Positions 1-8,950 of a DNA stretch of 64,000 bases are shown here, piece by piece (the stretch's first letter is position 1; every line of letters starts with the position of its first letter). The stretch comes from an uncultured Oscillospiraceae bacterium (lineage in GTDB: Bacteria; Bacillota; Clostridia; Oscillospirales; Ruminococcaceae): contig CAKSLF010000002.1 in assembly GCA_934466455.1 (NCBI GenBank), forward strand, positions 1 to 64,000. The letters are read 5' to 3'. The position numbers and the translations under genes are program-made. The notes under the pieces are model-generated. The model saw only the letters and a list, made by a program, of their open reading frames with translations, made no database searches and was not told the origin of the DNA.

Positions 1-39
1 CTTGCCGCAGACTACATTGCAGAGCTTTGTGAAGAATAA
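1..39 (+). CDS. C-terminal end of an upstream gene (partial)
   Basis: Frame 1 is open from the window edge and ends in TAA at 37-39, giving a tail that reads LAADYIAELCEE. It lies on the same strand as the hydrolase that follows, with a 34-base AT-rich gap between them that includes that gene's ribosome binding site. Only twelve residues are visible, so the product cannot be identified. The tail could also be a chance open stretch. Confidence 0.4.
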   Translation, partial: LAADYIAELCEE

Positions 40-73
40 CAAATATAATTATATTATATAAGGAGGTACTATT

Positions 74-1849
74 ATGCCTAATATGTATCAAATTCCCGAA
101 CCCGAAAGATTCACTAAAAAGGAAATCATCAACGGAGTTGAAATTGAGAGAATTTATCGCAAGGGAAAAACGCCTGTCGATCCAAAAAGCGAAAACCGCG
201 ACGCCGAAGGTGCCGGTATGAATGCCATGGGTATGGGTGTTTGCCCTGCTTACAATCCCCGTACATACGAATGTGCTCCGGGAATAATCTGTGAACAGGA
301 TGTCGGCGTTAAAATGCGTGACGGAGTTACTATTAATGTGGATATTTTCCGTCCTAAAGACAAGACCGATATTCCCGTGCTCATTTCGTGGAGTTTTTAT
401 GGAAAAAGACCCGGCGAAGGTATGAGCGAATGGCAGATAATGGGTGTTGCTCCCGGAACTGTTTCCAAGCTTGCAAAATTCGAATCCCCCGATCCTCTCT
501 ATTGGTGCTATAAAGACTATGCCATTGCTAATGTGGATCCTCGAGGAGTCGGTCACTCCGAGGGCGATGTTGATATTTTCGGAAGCCAAGACGCCCGAGA
601 TGGCTATGATTTTATCGAATGGGTTGCCAAGCAGCCCTGGTGCAGCGGAAAAGTCGGCATGAGCGGAAACTCCGCCGTCGCAATGACCCAGTGGAGAATC
701 GCCGCTCAGCAACCTCCGCATCTTGCCTGCATTGCCCCATGGGAAGGAACCTCCGATATCTACCGCGAATCTATGTTTGAAGGCGGCGTTCCGGCTATTG
801 CCTTCAATGAATTTATTGTTGGCTCCGTAACCGGAGAAAACGGAGTTGATGATATGGTTGCAATGGCGCGCAAATCTCCTCTTATGAACGCATATTGGGA
901 AGATAAAATTCCCGATTTCAGCAAAATTACTATTCCATGTTATTGCACTGCCTGTTGGAACCACTTCCACCTTCGCGGAGCATTCCAGGGATTCCGCAAA
1001 ATAAAATCAAAGAAAAAATGGATGCGTGCTCATAGGGATTTTGAATGGCCGGACGGCTACAATATGGAACACCTTGCTGAGCTTAATATGTTTTTTGACA
1101 GATACCTTAAAGATATACACAACTGCTGGGAATCTACTCCCCGTGTCCGCATAGAGGTACAAGACGCCCATGATTTTCTTTATGCAAAAAACCGCCCCGA
1201 AACCTCTTTCCCGCTTAAGCGTACCGTATATAAAAAGCTCTATCTTGATGCAGGCAATAATGCGCTTTCTGCGGAACCGGTTGAAAACGAGTCCAAATTT
1301 AGCTATGACGGGAACACCGGCGTCGCAAACTTTGATTACAAATTTGAGGAAGATACCGAAATTACAGGCTATATGAAACTTCATATGTGGGTAACCGCCG
1401 AAGAATATAATGACGCGGATATTTTTGTGAACATTCAGAAGCTCGACACCAAAGGCGAATGGCTTCCCGTTGATGTTCTTGGCGAACCGCATCCCGGCGC
1501 ATGGGGAAAAATGAGGATTTCCCACCGTGCTCTTGATGAAGAAAAATCCACCGCATTCCAGCCCATCCAAAGTCACCTTGAAGAAGAAAAAATAGAGCCT
1601 GGTGAAATCGTTCCGGTTGATGTAGAGATCGTTCCTACAAGTCGTTTTTGGCACAAGGGACAGTCCATACGCATACAGGTTGCGGGGCATTATATCCGCG
1701 AAGGCTGGTTTGAGCCTCTCTTCTGGGACACCGACAACCACGGTGACACCTCTGTATATTCCGGCGGAAAATATGACAGCTATCTTCAGATACCCGTTAT
1801 TCCCCCAAAATATGTTGACGGCGATATAGAATACGGCAGAAAAGATTAA
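74..1849 (+). CDS. CocE/NonD family hydrolase (X-Pro dipeptidyl-peptidase S15-like)
   Basis: This 591-residue protein belongs to the CocE/NonD alpha/beta-hydrolase family, which includes cocaine esterase, acylamino-acid ester hydrolases and S15 dipeptidyl-peptidases. The nucleophile elbow GMSGNS places the catalytic serine near residue 197. The segment before it (YAIANVDPRGVGHSEG, about 149-164) is typical of the family, and a C-terminal jelly-roll-like domain starts near residue 400. There is no signal peptide, so it is probably cytoplasmic. The start is the ATG preceded by AAGGAGG at 60-66. The true substrate cannot be read from the sequence; an ester or amide of a small acid is the safest guess. 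A hairpin terminator follows, so it may be transcribed apart from the acyl-phosphate genes downstream. Confidence 0.85.
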   Translation: MPNMYQIPEPERFTKKEIINGVEIERIYRKGKTPVDPKSENRDAEGAGMNAMGMGVCPAYNPRTYECAPGIICEQDVGVKMRDGVTINVDIFRPKDKTDIPVLISWSFYGKRPGEGMSEWQIMGVAPGTVSKLAKFESPDPLYWCYKDYAIANVDPRGVGHSEGDVDIFGSQDARDGYDFIEWVAKQPWCSGKVGMSGNSAVAMTQWRIAAQQPPHLACIAPWEGTSDIYRESMFEGGVPAIAFNEFIVGSVTGENGVDDMVAMARKSPLMNAYWEDKIPDFSKITIPCYCTACWNHFHLRGAFQGFRKIKSKKKWMRAHRDFEWPDGYNMEHLAELNMFFDRYLKDIHNCWESTPRVRIEVQDAHDFLYAKNRPETSFPLKRTVYKKLYLDAGNNALSAEPVENESKFSYDGNTGVANFDYKFEEDTEITGYMKLHMWVTAEEYNDADIFVNIQKLDTKGEWLPVDVLGEPHPGAWGKMRISHRALDEEKSTAFQPIQSHLEEEKIEPGEIVPVDVEIVPTSRFWHKGQSIRIQVAGHYIREGWFEPLFWDTDNHGDTSVYSGGKYDSYLQIPVIPPKYVDGDIEYGRKD

Positions 1850-1865
1850 AACTATTTTAGTAATA

Positions 1866-1910
1866 AAAGGCGGTGCGGCGGCGTTTTTTTAATGCCGCAC
1901 TCCGCCTTTT
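1866..1910 (+). terminator. Terminator-like hairpin after the CocE-type hydrolase
   Basis: The arms AAAGGCGGTGCGGC and GCCGCACTCCGCCTTT form a long GC-rich stem with a two-base bulge around a T-rich loop. The tail is TTTTATAA. The hairpin contains the in-frame ATG at 1892, which shows that this ATG is not the start of the next gene. Confidence 0.7.
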
Positions 1911-1933
1911 ATAAAGCAAAAAAAGGATGGCGA

Positions 1934-2323
1934 TTGGCTTTGATAATCGGAATCGGCACGGATATATTCAAAATCTCAAGAATATCAAAAAAATCTGTAA
2001 GCGCAAACGATCCTTTCCTCATGCGTGCATATACGGAGCGGGAAAGAGCCGAGGCTCTGCTAAGGCATGATGCAATAAGCTATTACGGAGATCGTTTTGC
2101 AGCAAAAGAATCCGTTTTCAAAGCAATAAGTTCATGCGGAGCTGACTTTAAGCCCGGAGAAATTGAGATAATTTGCGATGAGCTTGAACGCCCGCTTGTT
2201 TTCCTTGCAGGAAAAACAAAAGAGCTTTTTGAAAACATGTACGGTCAAAATTATCGCATTTCTATCTCTATTTCTTACGATACCGATTATGCGGTAGCAT
2301 TCGCCATAGCAGAAAAACAATAA
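1934..2323 (+). CDS. acpS: Holo-[acyl-carrier-protein] synthase (4'-phosphopantetheinyl transferase, AcpS type)
   Basis: AcpS moves the 4'-phosphopantetheine arm from coenzyme A to the serine of acyl carrier protein. Both family signatures are present: GIGTDI near the N-terminus, with the metal-binding Asp, and RFAAKESVFKAI in the middle, with the catalytic Glu. The start is taken as TTG at 1934, seven bases after AAAGGA, giving 129 residues, which is a normal family length. TTG at 1940 is also possible. The upstream ATG at 1892 lies inside the preceding terminator stem and is rejected. The gene sits 13 bases before the phosphotransacylase gene, an unusual partner, and may modify a carrier protein used by this locus. 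Confidence 0.85.
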   Translation: MALIIGIGTDIFKISRISKKSVSANDPFLMRAYTERERAEALLRHDAISYYGDRFAAKESVFKAISSCGADFKPGEIEIICDELERPLVFLAGKTKELFENMYGQNYRISISISYDTDYAVAFAIAEKQ

Positions 2324-2336
2324 AAGGAGCATTTTT

Positions 2337-3341
2337 ATGAATATAATGGACAGAATTTACGAGCGAGCGAAAGCCGCCCCTCAACGAATCGCTTTTCCCG
2401 AAGCAACAAATGAAAAAATACTTGCCGCAGCAAGGCAAAGTGCTGACGAAGGCATCTGTATTCCGATGCTTATAGGCGTTCCCGAAGAAATAGAAACTGC
2501 TGCCTCAGAAGCCGGAATATCTCTTGAGGGCATTACAGTTATTGACGCTTTTGATGAGGAGCGTCTTGAAAGACTTATCAATAAATACACCGAAAAGTTT
2601 CCTATTAACAGTGCCAAAACTATGAAACGAAAGTCAAAAGACCCAATGTACACTGCCTTAATGATGCAGGCTGTCGGTATGTGTGATGTCACCTTTGCGG
2701 GAATTGACCACTCCACCGGCGATGTTATTATGGCAGGACAAATGGTTGTCGGTCTTCAAAAAAATGTTTCTACCGTATCAAGCGTCGGTATATTTAATAT
2801 TCCGGGATATGAAGGAAGCGAGGGAACATTACTTGGCTTTGGAGATAGTGCCGTTTGTACAAACCCGGACCCCGAAGAGCTTGCAGGAATAGCAATCTCC
2901 GCCTGTGACACCATACGCTCCCTTACGGAATGGGAGCCTCGCTGTGCATTACTAAGCTACTCAACATGCGGCAGTGGCGAAGGTCCATTGGTGGATAAGG
3001 TAGTTGAAGCCATAAAAATAGCAAATAAAAAACGTCCCGATCTTGCTATTGACGGCGAGTTTCAATTTGATTCCGCAGTAAATCCAAAAGTTGCCGCAAA
3101 AAAAGTAAAGCGTGAAAGTAAAGTTGCCGGAAAAGCAAATATTGTAATATGGCCCGATCTTAATGTCGGCAATGTAGGCGTAAAGCTTGTACAATATATC
3201 GGTCATGCAGACGCATACGGTCCTATGCTTCAGGGCTTTGCAAAAATCGTTTGCGATTGTTCAAGGGGTGCTCCCGTTTCCGAAATTGTCGGAAATATTG
3301 CTATGAGCTGTGTAAGAGCGCAAAGCATAATTGACGGCTGA
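2337..3341 (+). CDS. pta: Phosphate acyltransferase, Pta family (phosphotransacetylase-like)
   Basis: This 334-residue enzyme of the PTA/PTB family exchanges CoA for phosphate on an acyl-CoA and releases an acyl phosphate. Its C-terminal half carries Pta rather than Ptb signatures: IDGEFQFDSA, WPDLNVGNVGVKLVQ and YGPMLQGFAK. The length also fits short Pta. It is followed after 35 bases by a butyrate kinase gene, so the two can form an acyl-CoA to acyl phosphate to carboxylate plus ATP route. The natural acyl group (acetyl, butyryl or another) is uncertain: the sequence looks acetyl-type while the partner kinase is butyryl-type. The ribosome binding site AAAGGAGC precedes the ATG. Confidence 0.85.
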   Translation: MNIMDRIYERAKAAPQRIAFPEATNEKILAAARQSADEGICIPMLIGVPEEIETAASEAGISLEGITVIDAFDEERLERLINKYTEKFPINSAKTMKRKSKDPMYTALMMQAVGMCDVTFAGIDHSTGDVIMAGQMVVGLQKNVSTVSSVGIFNIPGYEGSEGTLLGFGDSAVCTNPDPEELAGIAISACDTIRSLTEWEPRCALLSYSTCGSGEGPLVDKVVEAIKIANKKRPDLAIDGEFQFDSAVNPKVAAKKVKRESKVAGKANIVIWPDLNVGNVGVKLVQYIGHADAYGPMLQGFAKIVCDCSRGAPVSEIVGNIAMSCVRAQSIIDG

Positions 3342-3376
3342 CGCCACAACTTCAATTGTTTGAATAAGGAGAAAAA

Positions 3377-4468
3377 ATGAAAATATTTTGTATCAATCCC
3401 GGATCTACATCTACAAAAATAGGTCTTTTTGAAAATGATACTTGTCTTTTTTCGGCAAATGTTGCTCATGATTCGGCAAAACTTTCAGAGTTTGAAAGCA
3501 TAAGTGCTCAACTTCCGTACCGTAGGGACACAATAGCAAAATTACTTTTGGAAAATAAAATTGATATTTCCGATGTTGACGCTTTCGTCGGGAGAGGCGG
3601 AGGGCTTATGGCGGTTGAGGGCGGAGTATATATCGTCAATTCCGTATTACTTGACCACGCACGGCGCGGAGCAAACGGAGTTCAGCATCCTGCCAATCTT
3701 GGGAGCCAGCTTGCTCATGAATTTTCCGAAAAATACAATGTGCCGGCTTTTGTTGTAAATCCTCCGGATACCGATGAACTGTGTGACCTTGCAAGGATAA
3801 CCGGTATAAAAGGCGTTTATCGCAATGTTCATCTTCATGCGCTTAATCTAAAGGAAACCGCACTGCGCCACTGTGCGGCTGTTGGTAAAAAATATGATGC
3901 TTCTAATTTTGTTGTATGCCATATTGGCGGAGGCATATCCGTTTCCGCACATATGCATGGAAAAATGATTGACGGAACCGATATTGTAGGCGGTGAAGGT
4001 CCAATGGCTCCAACCCGCTGCGGTGCCGTTCCTGTAGCGGAGCTTTTACGCTATGCGAACGGCAGGGATGTAAAAGAAGTTAAGTCTTTATGCACCCGCA
4101 CCGGCGGCTTTGTAAGCCATCTTGGAACATCGGATGCAAAAGAGGTTTCCCGTCTGGCATCAGAAGGCAATAAAACTGCCGAAAGAGTTTGGAATGCGAT
4201 GATATATCAAATCATTAAATATATCGGAGCAATGAGCACCGTGCTAAAAGGCAAAGTAGATGGGATTCTTCTTGGCGGCGGAATGGTACATAATGAAGAC
4301 CTCGTAAGTCAAATTACAGAAGCATGCTCGTTTATTGCACCCGTATATTCATACCCCGGAGAATTTGAACTTGAGGCAATGGCAGCTGGAGCTATTCGTG
4401 TGCTTAACGGCGAAGAGCCGGCAAAAGAATATACCGGTGTTCCTCGTTGGCAGGGGTTTGAGGATTAA
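3377..4468 (+). CDS. buk: Butyrate kinase (acetokinase/ASKHA family)
   Basis: Butyrate kinase converts butyryl phosphate and ADP into butyrate and ATP, the last step of one clostridial butyrate route. The 363-residue sequence has the N-terminal phosphate loop NPGSTSTKIGLF, the segment GRGGGLMAVEGGVY, the phosphate-2 motif VCHIGGGISVSAH near residue 180, and the adenosine motif GILLGGGMVH near residue 295. These fit Buk better than acetate kinase. AAGGAG lies just before the ATG. It follows the Pta-type gene closely, and its stop at 4468 lies four bases before the transporter start, so translation of the two is probably coupled. Branched short-chain acids are possible alternative substrates. 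Confidence 0.92.
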   Translation: MKIFCINPGSTSTKIGLFENDTCLFSANVAHDSAKLSEFESISAQLPYRRDTIAKLLLENKIDISDVDAFVGRGGGLMAVEGGVYIVNSVLLDHARRGANGVQHPANLGSQLAHEFSEKYNVPAFVVNPPDTDELCDLARITGIKGVYRNVHLHALNLKETALRHCAAVGKKYDASNFVVCHIGGGISVSAHMHGKMIDGTDIVGGEGPMAPTRCGAVPVAELLRYANGRDVKEVKSLCTRTGGFVSHLGTSDAKEVSRLASEGNKTAERVWNAMIYQIIKYIGAMSTVLKGKVDGILLGGGMVHNEDLVSQITEACSFIAPVYSYPGEFELEAMAAGAIRVLNGEEPAKEYTGVPRWQGFED

Positions 4469-4472
4469 TTCT

Positions 4473-5702
4473 ATGTCACTTACTAAAAAAAGATGGATCG
4501 TTCTTTTCGCCTCGTGTATTATTAATCTTTGTATAGGTTCTCTTTATGCTTGGAGCGTCTTTTCTTCTCCAATGGCTGCTCACCTCTCCTTGCTTTCAAC
4601 CAATAAAACAGCCGACCTTTCAATCATTTTTACCGTTGCGAACGCAGTCGGTCCCATAACAATGATTTCCGGTGGGTTTATAAATGATAGGCTCGGTCCA
4701 AAATGGGCGATTTTTTTCGGAGGACTTCTTTTCGGCTTCGGAATGATTGCTTCCGGCTTTGCCGTAAGCACAGAAATGCTTTTGGTTACATATGGGTTGG
4801 GAGTGGGGCTTGGCGTTGGTCTTGTTTATGGATGCACTGTTTCAAACTCGGTAAAGCTTTTTCCGGATAAACGCGGCTTCGCCGGTGGAATAACCACCGC
4901 TTCTTACGGAATTAGTTCCGTAATCATCCCTCCTATTGCAAACTTGCTTATCTCGGAGCATGGCATAACTGCTGCGTTCAAAATTTTCGGTGTTACCATG
5001 CTTATAATAATTTGCACAGCTGCCTTTTACATTGTTCCCTGCCCAAAAAATTTTTTACCGGATGGGTGGAATCCTCCCGTCGGAACAAGGTCGGCTTTTG
5101 CAGAAAAGAATTGGCAAGCAATGCTTAAAGACCCGGTATTTTATATAATGCTGATTATCCTTTGCTGCGGTGCTTTTTCCGGACTTATGATAGTTTCACA
5201 AGCATCTCCGCTTGCACAGAGAGCCGTAGGTATGAATACTGCCGCAGCTGCAACGGTTGTTTCTGTTCTTGCTTTATTCAACACTTGCGGGCGAATTATT
5301 GCCGGGTTTGTCTATGACAAAATCGGCGCAGTAAAAACAATTCGTAATATTTTTATTATTTCCTTGGCAGGGCTTTGTGCATTATATTTCTGCAATAAAA
5401 ACATTTTTATTTTCTATTTCGGAATTTGCCTTGTGGGCTTAGCATTCGGCTCCGTTATGGGAACATATCCAGGATTTACTGCTTCGCAATTCGGCACAAA
5501 AAACAACAGTGTAAACTACGGAATTATGTTTTGCGGCTTTGCCGTCGCCGGGTATTTCGGTCCGTCAATTATGAGCCGGCTCTATCTAAAAAACAGCAGC
5601 TATTCAATTGTATTCATTATTGCCGCCGCACTTTCTGCTTCAGGTTTTTTGCTTACTTTTCTGTTTCAAAAAATTCGGCACTGTCAAAAAACTTGCTTCT
5701 AA
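4473..5702 (+). CDS. MFS transporter, OFA (oxalate/formate antiporter) type
   Basis: This is a 409-residue integral membrane protein with about twelve hydrophobic segments. It opens with KKRWIVLFASCIINLCIGSLYAWSVF, written here as RWIVLFASCIINLCIGSLYA plus WSVF, which is typical of OFA-family members. The loop GGFINDRLGPKW is the conserved MFS motif between helices 2 and 3. The start is the ATG at 4473, preceded by GAGGAT inside the end of buk; the longer frame back to 4335 is out-of-frame buk sequence. By context it probably moves a small carboxylate made or used by the phosphotransacylase/butyrate kinase pair. That substrate is an inference. Confidence 0.85.
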   Translation: MSLTKKRWIVLFASCIINLCIGSLYAWSVFSSPMAAHLSLLSTNKTADLSIIFTVANAVGPITMISGGFINDRLGPKWAIFFGGLLFGFGMIASGFAVSTEMLLVTYGLGVGLGVGLVYGCTVSNSVKLFPDKRGFAGGITTASYGISSVIIPPIANLLISEHGITAAFKIFGVTMLIIICTAAFYIVPCPKNFLPDGWNPPVGTRSAFAEKNWQAMLKDPVFYIMLIILCCGAFSGLMIVSQASPLAQRAVGMNTAAAATVVSVLALFNTCGRIIAGFVYDKIGAVKTIRNIFIISLAGLCALYFCNKNIFIFYFGICLVGLAFGSVMGTYPGFTASQFGTKNNSVNYGIMFCGFAVAGYFGPSIMSRLYLKNSSYSIVFIIAAALSASGFLLTFLFQKIRHCQKTCF

Positions 5703-5709
5703 CATATAT

Positions 5710-5741
5710 AAAAAGTGCTTCCGATTTTGGAAGCACTTTTT
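5710..5741. terminator. Bidirectional terminator between the MFS gene and queA
   Basis: A perfect 13-bp stem, AAAAAGTGCTTCC with GGAAGCACTTTTT, surrounds a six-base loop. It is A-rich on one side and T-rich on the other, so it can end transcription from both converging genes. Confidence 0.85.
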
Positions 5742-5747
5742 ATATAT

Positions 5748-6773
5748 TCAAATAAACAAACAGCAATCGCCGAAAGAGAAAAACCTGTACTTTTCATCGA
5801 CGGCAACCTTATATGCATGCATAACATTCTCGTACCCTGCGAAAGCGGAAACAAGCATAATCAGCGTACTCTCCGGCAGGTGGAAATTAGTAATAAGCCC
5901 ATCAAGCACCTTAAATTCAAAGCCGGGATAAATAAAAATGCTTGTATTATCATCATCCTCACGAACCTCGCCAAATTTTGCGGCAACCGACTCCAATGTA
6001 CGGCAAGAGGTTGTCCCGACGGCGATTACCCTATGCCCCTCCGCCTTTGTCTTTTTTATAAGTTCTGCCGTTTCTTTTGGGACCATATAGTGCTCGGTAT
6101 GCATAATATGGTGCTCAAAATCCTCAACTTTTACCGGGCGGAATGTTCCAAGCCCCACATGAAGCGTAACAAACGCAGTATTTATGCCCTTTGCACGGAT
6201 TTTATCAAGAAGCTCGTTCGTAAAATGCAGCCCCGCCGTAGGTGCCGCCGCCGAACCGACAGGGTCGGAATAAACGGTCTGGTACCGCTCCTTGTCCTCA
6301 AGCTTTTCCGTAATGTATGGAGGCAGGGGCATTTGCCCGATAGCGTCGAGCACATTGTAAATATTTCCCTCGTGCTCAAATTTTACGATACGGTTTCCGT
6401 CCTCAATTATGTCAATAACTTCCGCCCTTAACATTCCTCCGCCGAATACAAAACGCTTTCCTATTTTTGCGTGTTTTCCCGGTCGGACAAGAATTTCCCA
6501 TACATCAAGGTCACGCTGATTAAGCAGGAGAAACTCAATGGGAGAATGGGTATCCTCCCTTTCTCCGATAAGGCGTGCCGGAAGAACTCTTGAATCGTTC
6601 ATAACAAGAAGGTCGCCCGGCTCAAGTTGGTCAACGAGGTCATAAAAATGAAGATGCTCAATTTCGCCGGTTTTTCTGTTAATCTTCATCATACGGGAGT
6701 GGTCCCGCTGCTCAACCGGGTGCTGGGCAATAAGTTCCTGCGGGAGGTCAAAGTAGAAATCACTGGTTTTCAA
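5748..6773 (-). CDS. queA: S-adenosylmethionine:tRNA ribosyltransferase-isomerase
   Basis: QueA transfers and isomerises the ribosyl group of S-adenosylmethionine onto preQ1 at position 34 of tRNA, giving epoxyqueuosine. The 341-residue sequence shows LPQELIAQHPVEQRDHSRMM at the N-terminus, then GSAAAPTAGLHFT and TLHVGLGTFRPVKVEDFEHHIMH without gaps between recognisable family blocks, and ends with LITNFHLPESTLIMLVSAF and GYENVMHAYKVA. The start is the TTG at 6773, six bases after AAGGTG and giving the usual family beginning KTSDFYFDLP. The longer frame to 6881 runs into the AT-rich region shared with asd. It is a single gene divergent from asd. Confidence 0.93.
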   Translation of the reverse strand: MKTSDFYFDLPQELIAQHPVEQRDHSRMMKINRKTGEIEHLHFYDLVDQLEPGDLLVMNDSRVLPARLIGEREDTHSPIEFLLLNQRDLDVWEILVRPGKHAKIGKRFVFGGGMLRAEVIDIIEDGNRIVKFEHEGNIYNVLDAIGQMPLPPYITEKLEDKERYQTVYSDPVGSAAAPTAGLHFTNELLDKIRAKGINTAFVTLHVGLGTFRPVKVEDFEHHIMHTEHYMVPKETAELIKKTKAEGHRVIAVGTTSCRTLESVAAKFGEVREDDDNTSIFIYPGFEFKVLDGLITNFHLPESTLIMLVSAFAGYENVMHAYKVAVDEKYRFFSFGDCCLFI

Positions 6774-6904
6774 AAAATCACCTTGGTCTTTCGCCGGCTT
6801 CTGCCGGTAGTCTTTTTTTGTATTATATTTTTGCTTAGTAACTAATATATTATATTGCATACAAAGCATTATTTCAAGCATTTTATGTTTTAGGGGGCAA
6901 TAGT

Positions 6905-7984
6905 TTGAAAAAATACAGCGTTGGAATTATCGGTGCAACCGGAATGGTTGGACAAAGATTTATAACTCTGCTTTCCGCCCATCCATGGTTTGAAATATCG
7001 GTTCTCGCCGCTTCTAAAAAGAGTGCCGGAAAACGCTATGAAGAAGCCCTTTGCGGGCGTTGGGCAATGGATTGCAAAATTCCGGACAGGGTAAAAAATA
7101 TGACGGTTTATGACGCCGAAGAAGACGCTGAAACAATAGCTTCCTCCGTTGATTTTGTCTTTTGCGCCGTAAATCTTGATAAAGAAAGTACACGGGCTTT
7201 GGAAGAAAAATATGCAAAGCTGGAATGTCCGGTAATTTCCTGCAACAGTGCGTGCCGCAATATCTCCGATGTTCCTATGATCATTCCGGAAGTAAACCCG
7301 GAGCATACAGAAATTATTGCGGCGCAGCGGCGGCGGCTTGGCACAAAGCGAGGATTCATCGCAACAAAATCAAATTGTTCCATACAGAGTTTCGTTCCCG
7401 CACTGCACCCATTGCTTAAATTCGGATTAAAAAACATTCTTGTTTGCACCTATCAGGCAATTTCCGGTGCGGGTAAAACATTTTCAACTTGGCCGGAAAT
7501 GGAGGACAATATAATTCCGTATATTCCCGGAGAGGAAGAAAAAACCGAGCTTGAGCCGCTTAAAATTTGGGGAGAAATCAGTGGCAACAGAATTGTCGAA
7601 ACGTCTTTTCCCAGCATTTCTTCACAGTGCCTGCGTGTTCCGGTAAGCAACGGTCATACCGCCGCCGTTTTTGTAAATTTTGAACATATACCAAGCGAAA
7701 GCGAGATAAAAGAGCTTTGGAAAAGCTTTTCCGGAGAACCGCAAGCTCTTTCCCTGCCATCCGCCCCAAAACAGTTTATCAAATACTTTGACGAACCGGA
7801 AAGACCCCAGCTGCGGCTTGACCGCAGCCTTGAGCACGGCATGGGAATATCTGTCGGCAGATTGCGTCCCGACAGCCTCTTTAACTATAAATTCGTGTGT
7901 CTTTCTCATAATACGCTTCGCGGAGCGGCAGGCGGGGCGGTCCTTCTTGCGGAGCTTCTTGCGAAAAAAGGATATTTGGAATAA
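6905..7984 (+). CDS. asd: Aspartate-semialdehyde dehydrogenase
   Basis: Asd reduces aspartyl phosphate to aspartate semialdehyde with NADPH, the branch point to lysine/diaminopimelate, threonine and methionine. The 359-residue sequence begins with the nucleotide-binding loop VGIIGATGMVGQRF. The active-site cysteine is in SNCSIQ near residue 158, and a proton-acceptor His is in RVPVSNGHTAAVF near residue 250. This SNCS-type sequence resembles the archaeal/fungal subgroup more than the E. coli type. The start is TTG at 6905, downstream of AGGGGG. It precedes dapA, the next enzyme of the lysine branch. Confidence 0.92.
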   Translation: MKKYSVGIIGATGMVGQRFITLLSAHPWFEISVLAASKKSAGKRYEEALCGRWAMDCKIPDRVKNMTVYDAEEDAETIASSVDFVFCAVNLDKESTRALEEKYAKLECPVISCNSACRNISDVPMIIPEVNPEHTEIIAAQRRRLGTKRGFIATKSNCSIQSFVPALHPLLKFGLKNILVCTYQAISGAGKTFSTWPEMEDNIIPYIPGEEEKTELEPLKIWGEISGNRIVETSFPSISSQCLRVPVSNGHTAAVFVNFEHIPSESEIKELWKSFSGEPQALSLPSAPKQFIKYFDEPERPQLRLDRSLEHGMGISVGRLRPDSLFNYKFVCLSHNTLRGAAGGAVLLAELLAKKGYLE

Positions 7985-7997
7985 CACCAAGAAGTGC

Positions 7998-8017
7998 CGT
8001 GCTCATTTTTGAGCACG
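7998..8017 (+). terminator. Short perfect hairpin between asd and dapA
   Basis: CGTGCTCA and TGAGCACG form an 8-bp stem with a four-base loop. A T-run appears only about ten bases later (ACATTTTTTA), so this may be a weak terminator or attenuator rather than a strong stop. The stem is made of two inverted copies of the heptamer that recurs throughout the window. Confidence 0.5.
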
Positions 8018-8062
8018 AAAACATTTTTTATGCTCAAAACAAATTTATTTTTGGAGGTACAT

Positions 8063-8950
8063 ATGAAAGAAACCATTTTTAACGGCTGCTGTGCGGCAAC
8101 AATAACTCCCATGCGTGCGGACGGCACAGTAGATCTTAAAAAATACGCCGATTTTATCGATTCGCTTATTCAAAGAGGAATAGATGCCGTTGCGGTAAAT
8201 GCCACCACCGGGGAAAGCGCAACCCTCTCCGATGAAGAGCAATATAACATAATCTGTTGCGCCAAGGATGTAATAAATCGCCGTGTTCCCCTTATTGCCG
8301 GCGCAGGCAGCAACAACACAAATCATGCCGCACGCCTCGCCCTGAATGCCCGCAACGCCGGCGCAGACGCTGTTTTGTGCGTTACTCCTTATTACAACAA
8401 GGCAAATGAGAAAGGTCTTGTTGCCCACTTTAATTTTATTGCAGAACATGCCGGGATTCCGATAATTCTTTATAATGTTCCCTCCCGCACTGGCGTAAAC
8501 ATTTCACCCGAAGTTTATCGGCAGCTTTGCGAAAACCCTCTTATCCGTGCCGCAAAAGAAGCTTCCGGCAGCATTGCCGGAATTGCCCGCACAAAATCCC
8601 TTTGCGGCGACGAACTTGATATTTATGCAGGAAACGACGATTATATTGTTCCTGTTATGAGCCTTGGTGGCAGGGGTGTGATTTCCGTCCTCGGAAATCT
8701 TTTACCGGAAGCTGTATGCAAGATGTGTTCTCTTTGTGCTAAAGGGGATTTTTCCTCGGCCGCAAAGCTGCAAATTAAGCTTATGCCCCTTATTGACGCC
8801 CTTTTTTGCGATGTTAACCCTATACCGATAAAAGAGGCTCTTTCACTTTCCGGCTTTGATGCAGGTCCGCTGCGCCTTCCTCTTTATCCTCTCTCCGAGG
8901 AAAAGCATGAAAAGCTGTGCTCTGTGCTCAAGGATTTCGACATTGTATAA
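8063..8950 (+). CDS. dapA: 4-hydroxy-tetrahydrodipicolinate synthase
   Basis: DapA condenses pyruvate with aspartate semialdehyde, the first committed step to diaminopimelate and lysine, and also supplies dipicolinate to spores. The 295-residue sequence has the (beta/alpha)8 aldolase signatures: GTTGESATL-like ATTGESATLSDEE near residue 48, the catalytic Tyr in ILYNVPSRTGVN (about 137) and the Schiff-base Lys in AAKEASG (about 165). The start is the ATG at 8063 with GGAGGT five bases upstream; an in-frame ATG at 7994 has no such site. It is co-oriented with asd. A strong terminator follows directly after the stop codon. Confidence 0.93.
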   Translation: MKETIFNGCCAATITPMRADGTVDLKKYADFIDSLIQRGIDAVAVNATTGESATLSDEEQYNIICCAKDVINRRVPLIAGAGSNNTNHAARLALNARNAGADAVLCVTPYYNKANEKGLVAHFNFIAEHAGIPIILYNVPSRTGVNISPEVYRQLCENPLIRAAKEASGSIAGIARTKSLCGDELDIYAGNDDYIVPVMSLGGRGVISVLGNLLPEAVCKMCSLCAKGDFSSAAKLQIKLMPLIDALFCDVNPIPIKEALSLSGFDAGPLRLPLYPLSEEKHEKLCSVLKDFDIV

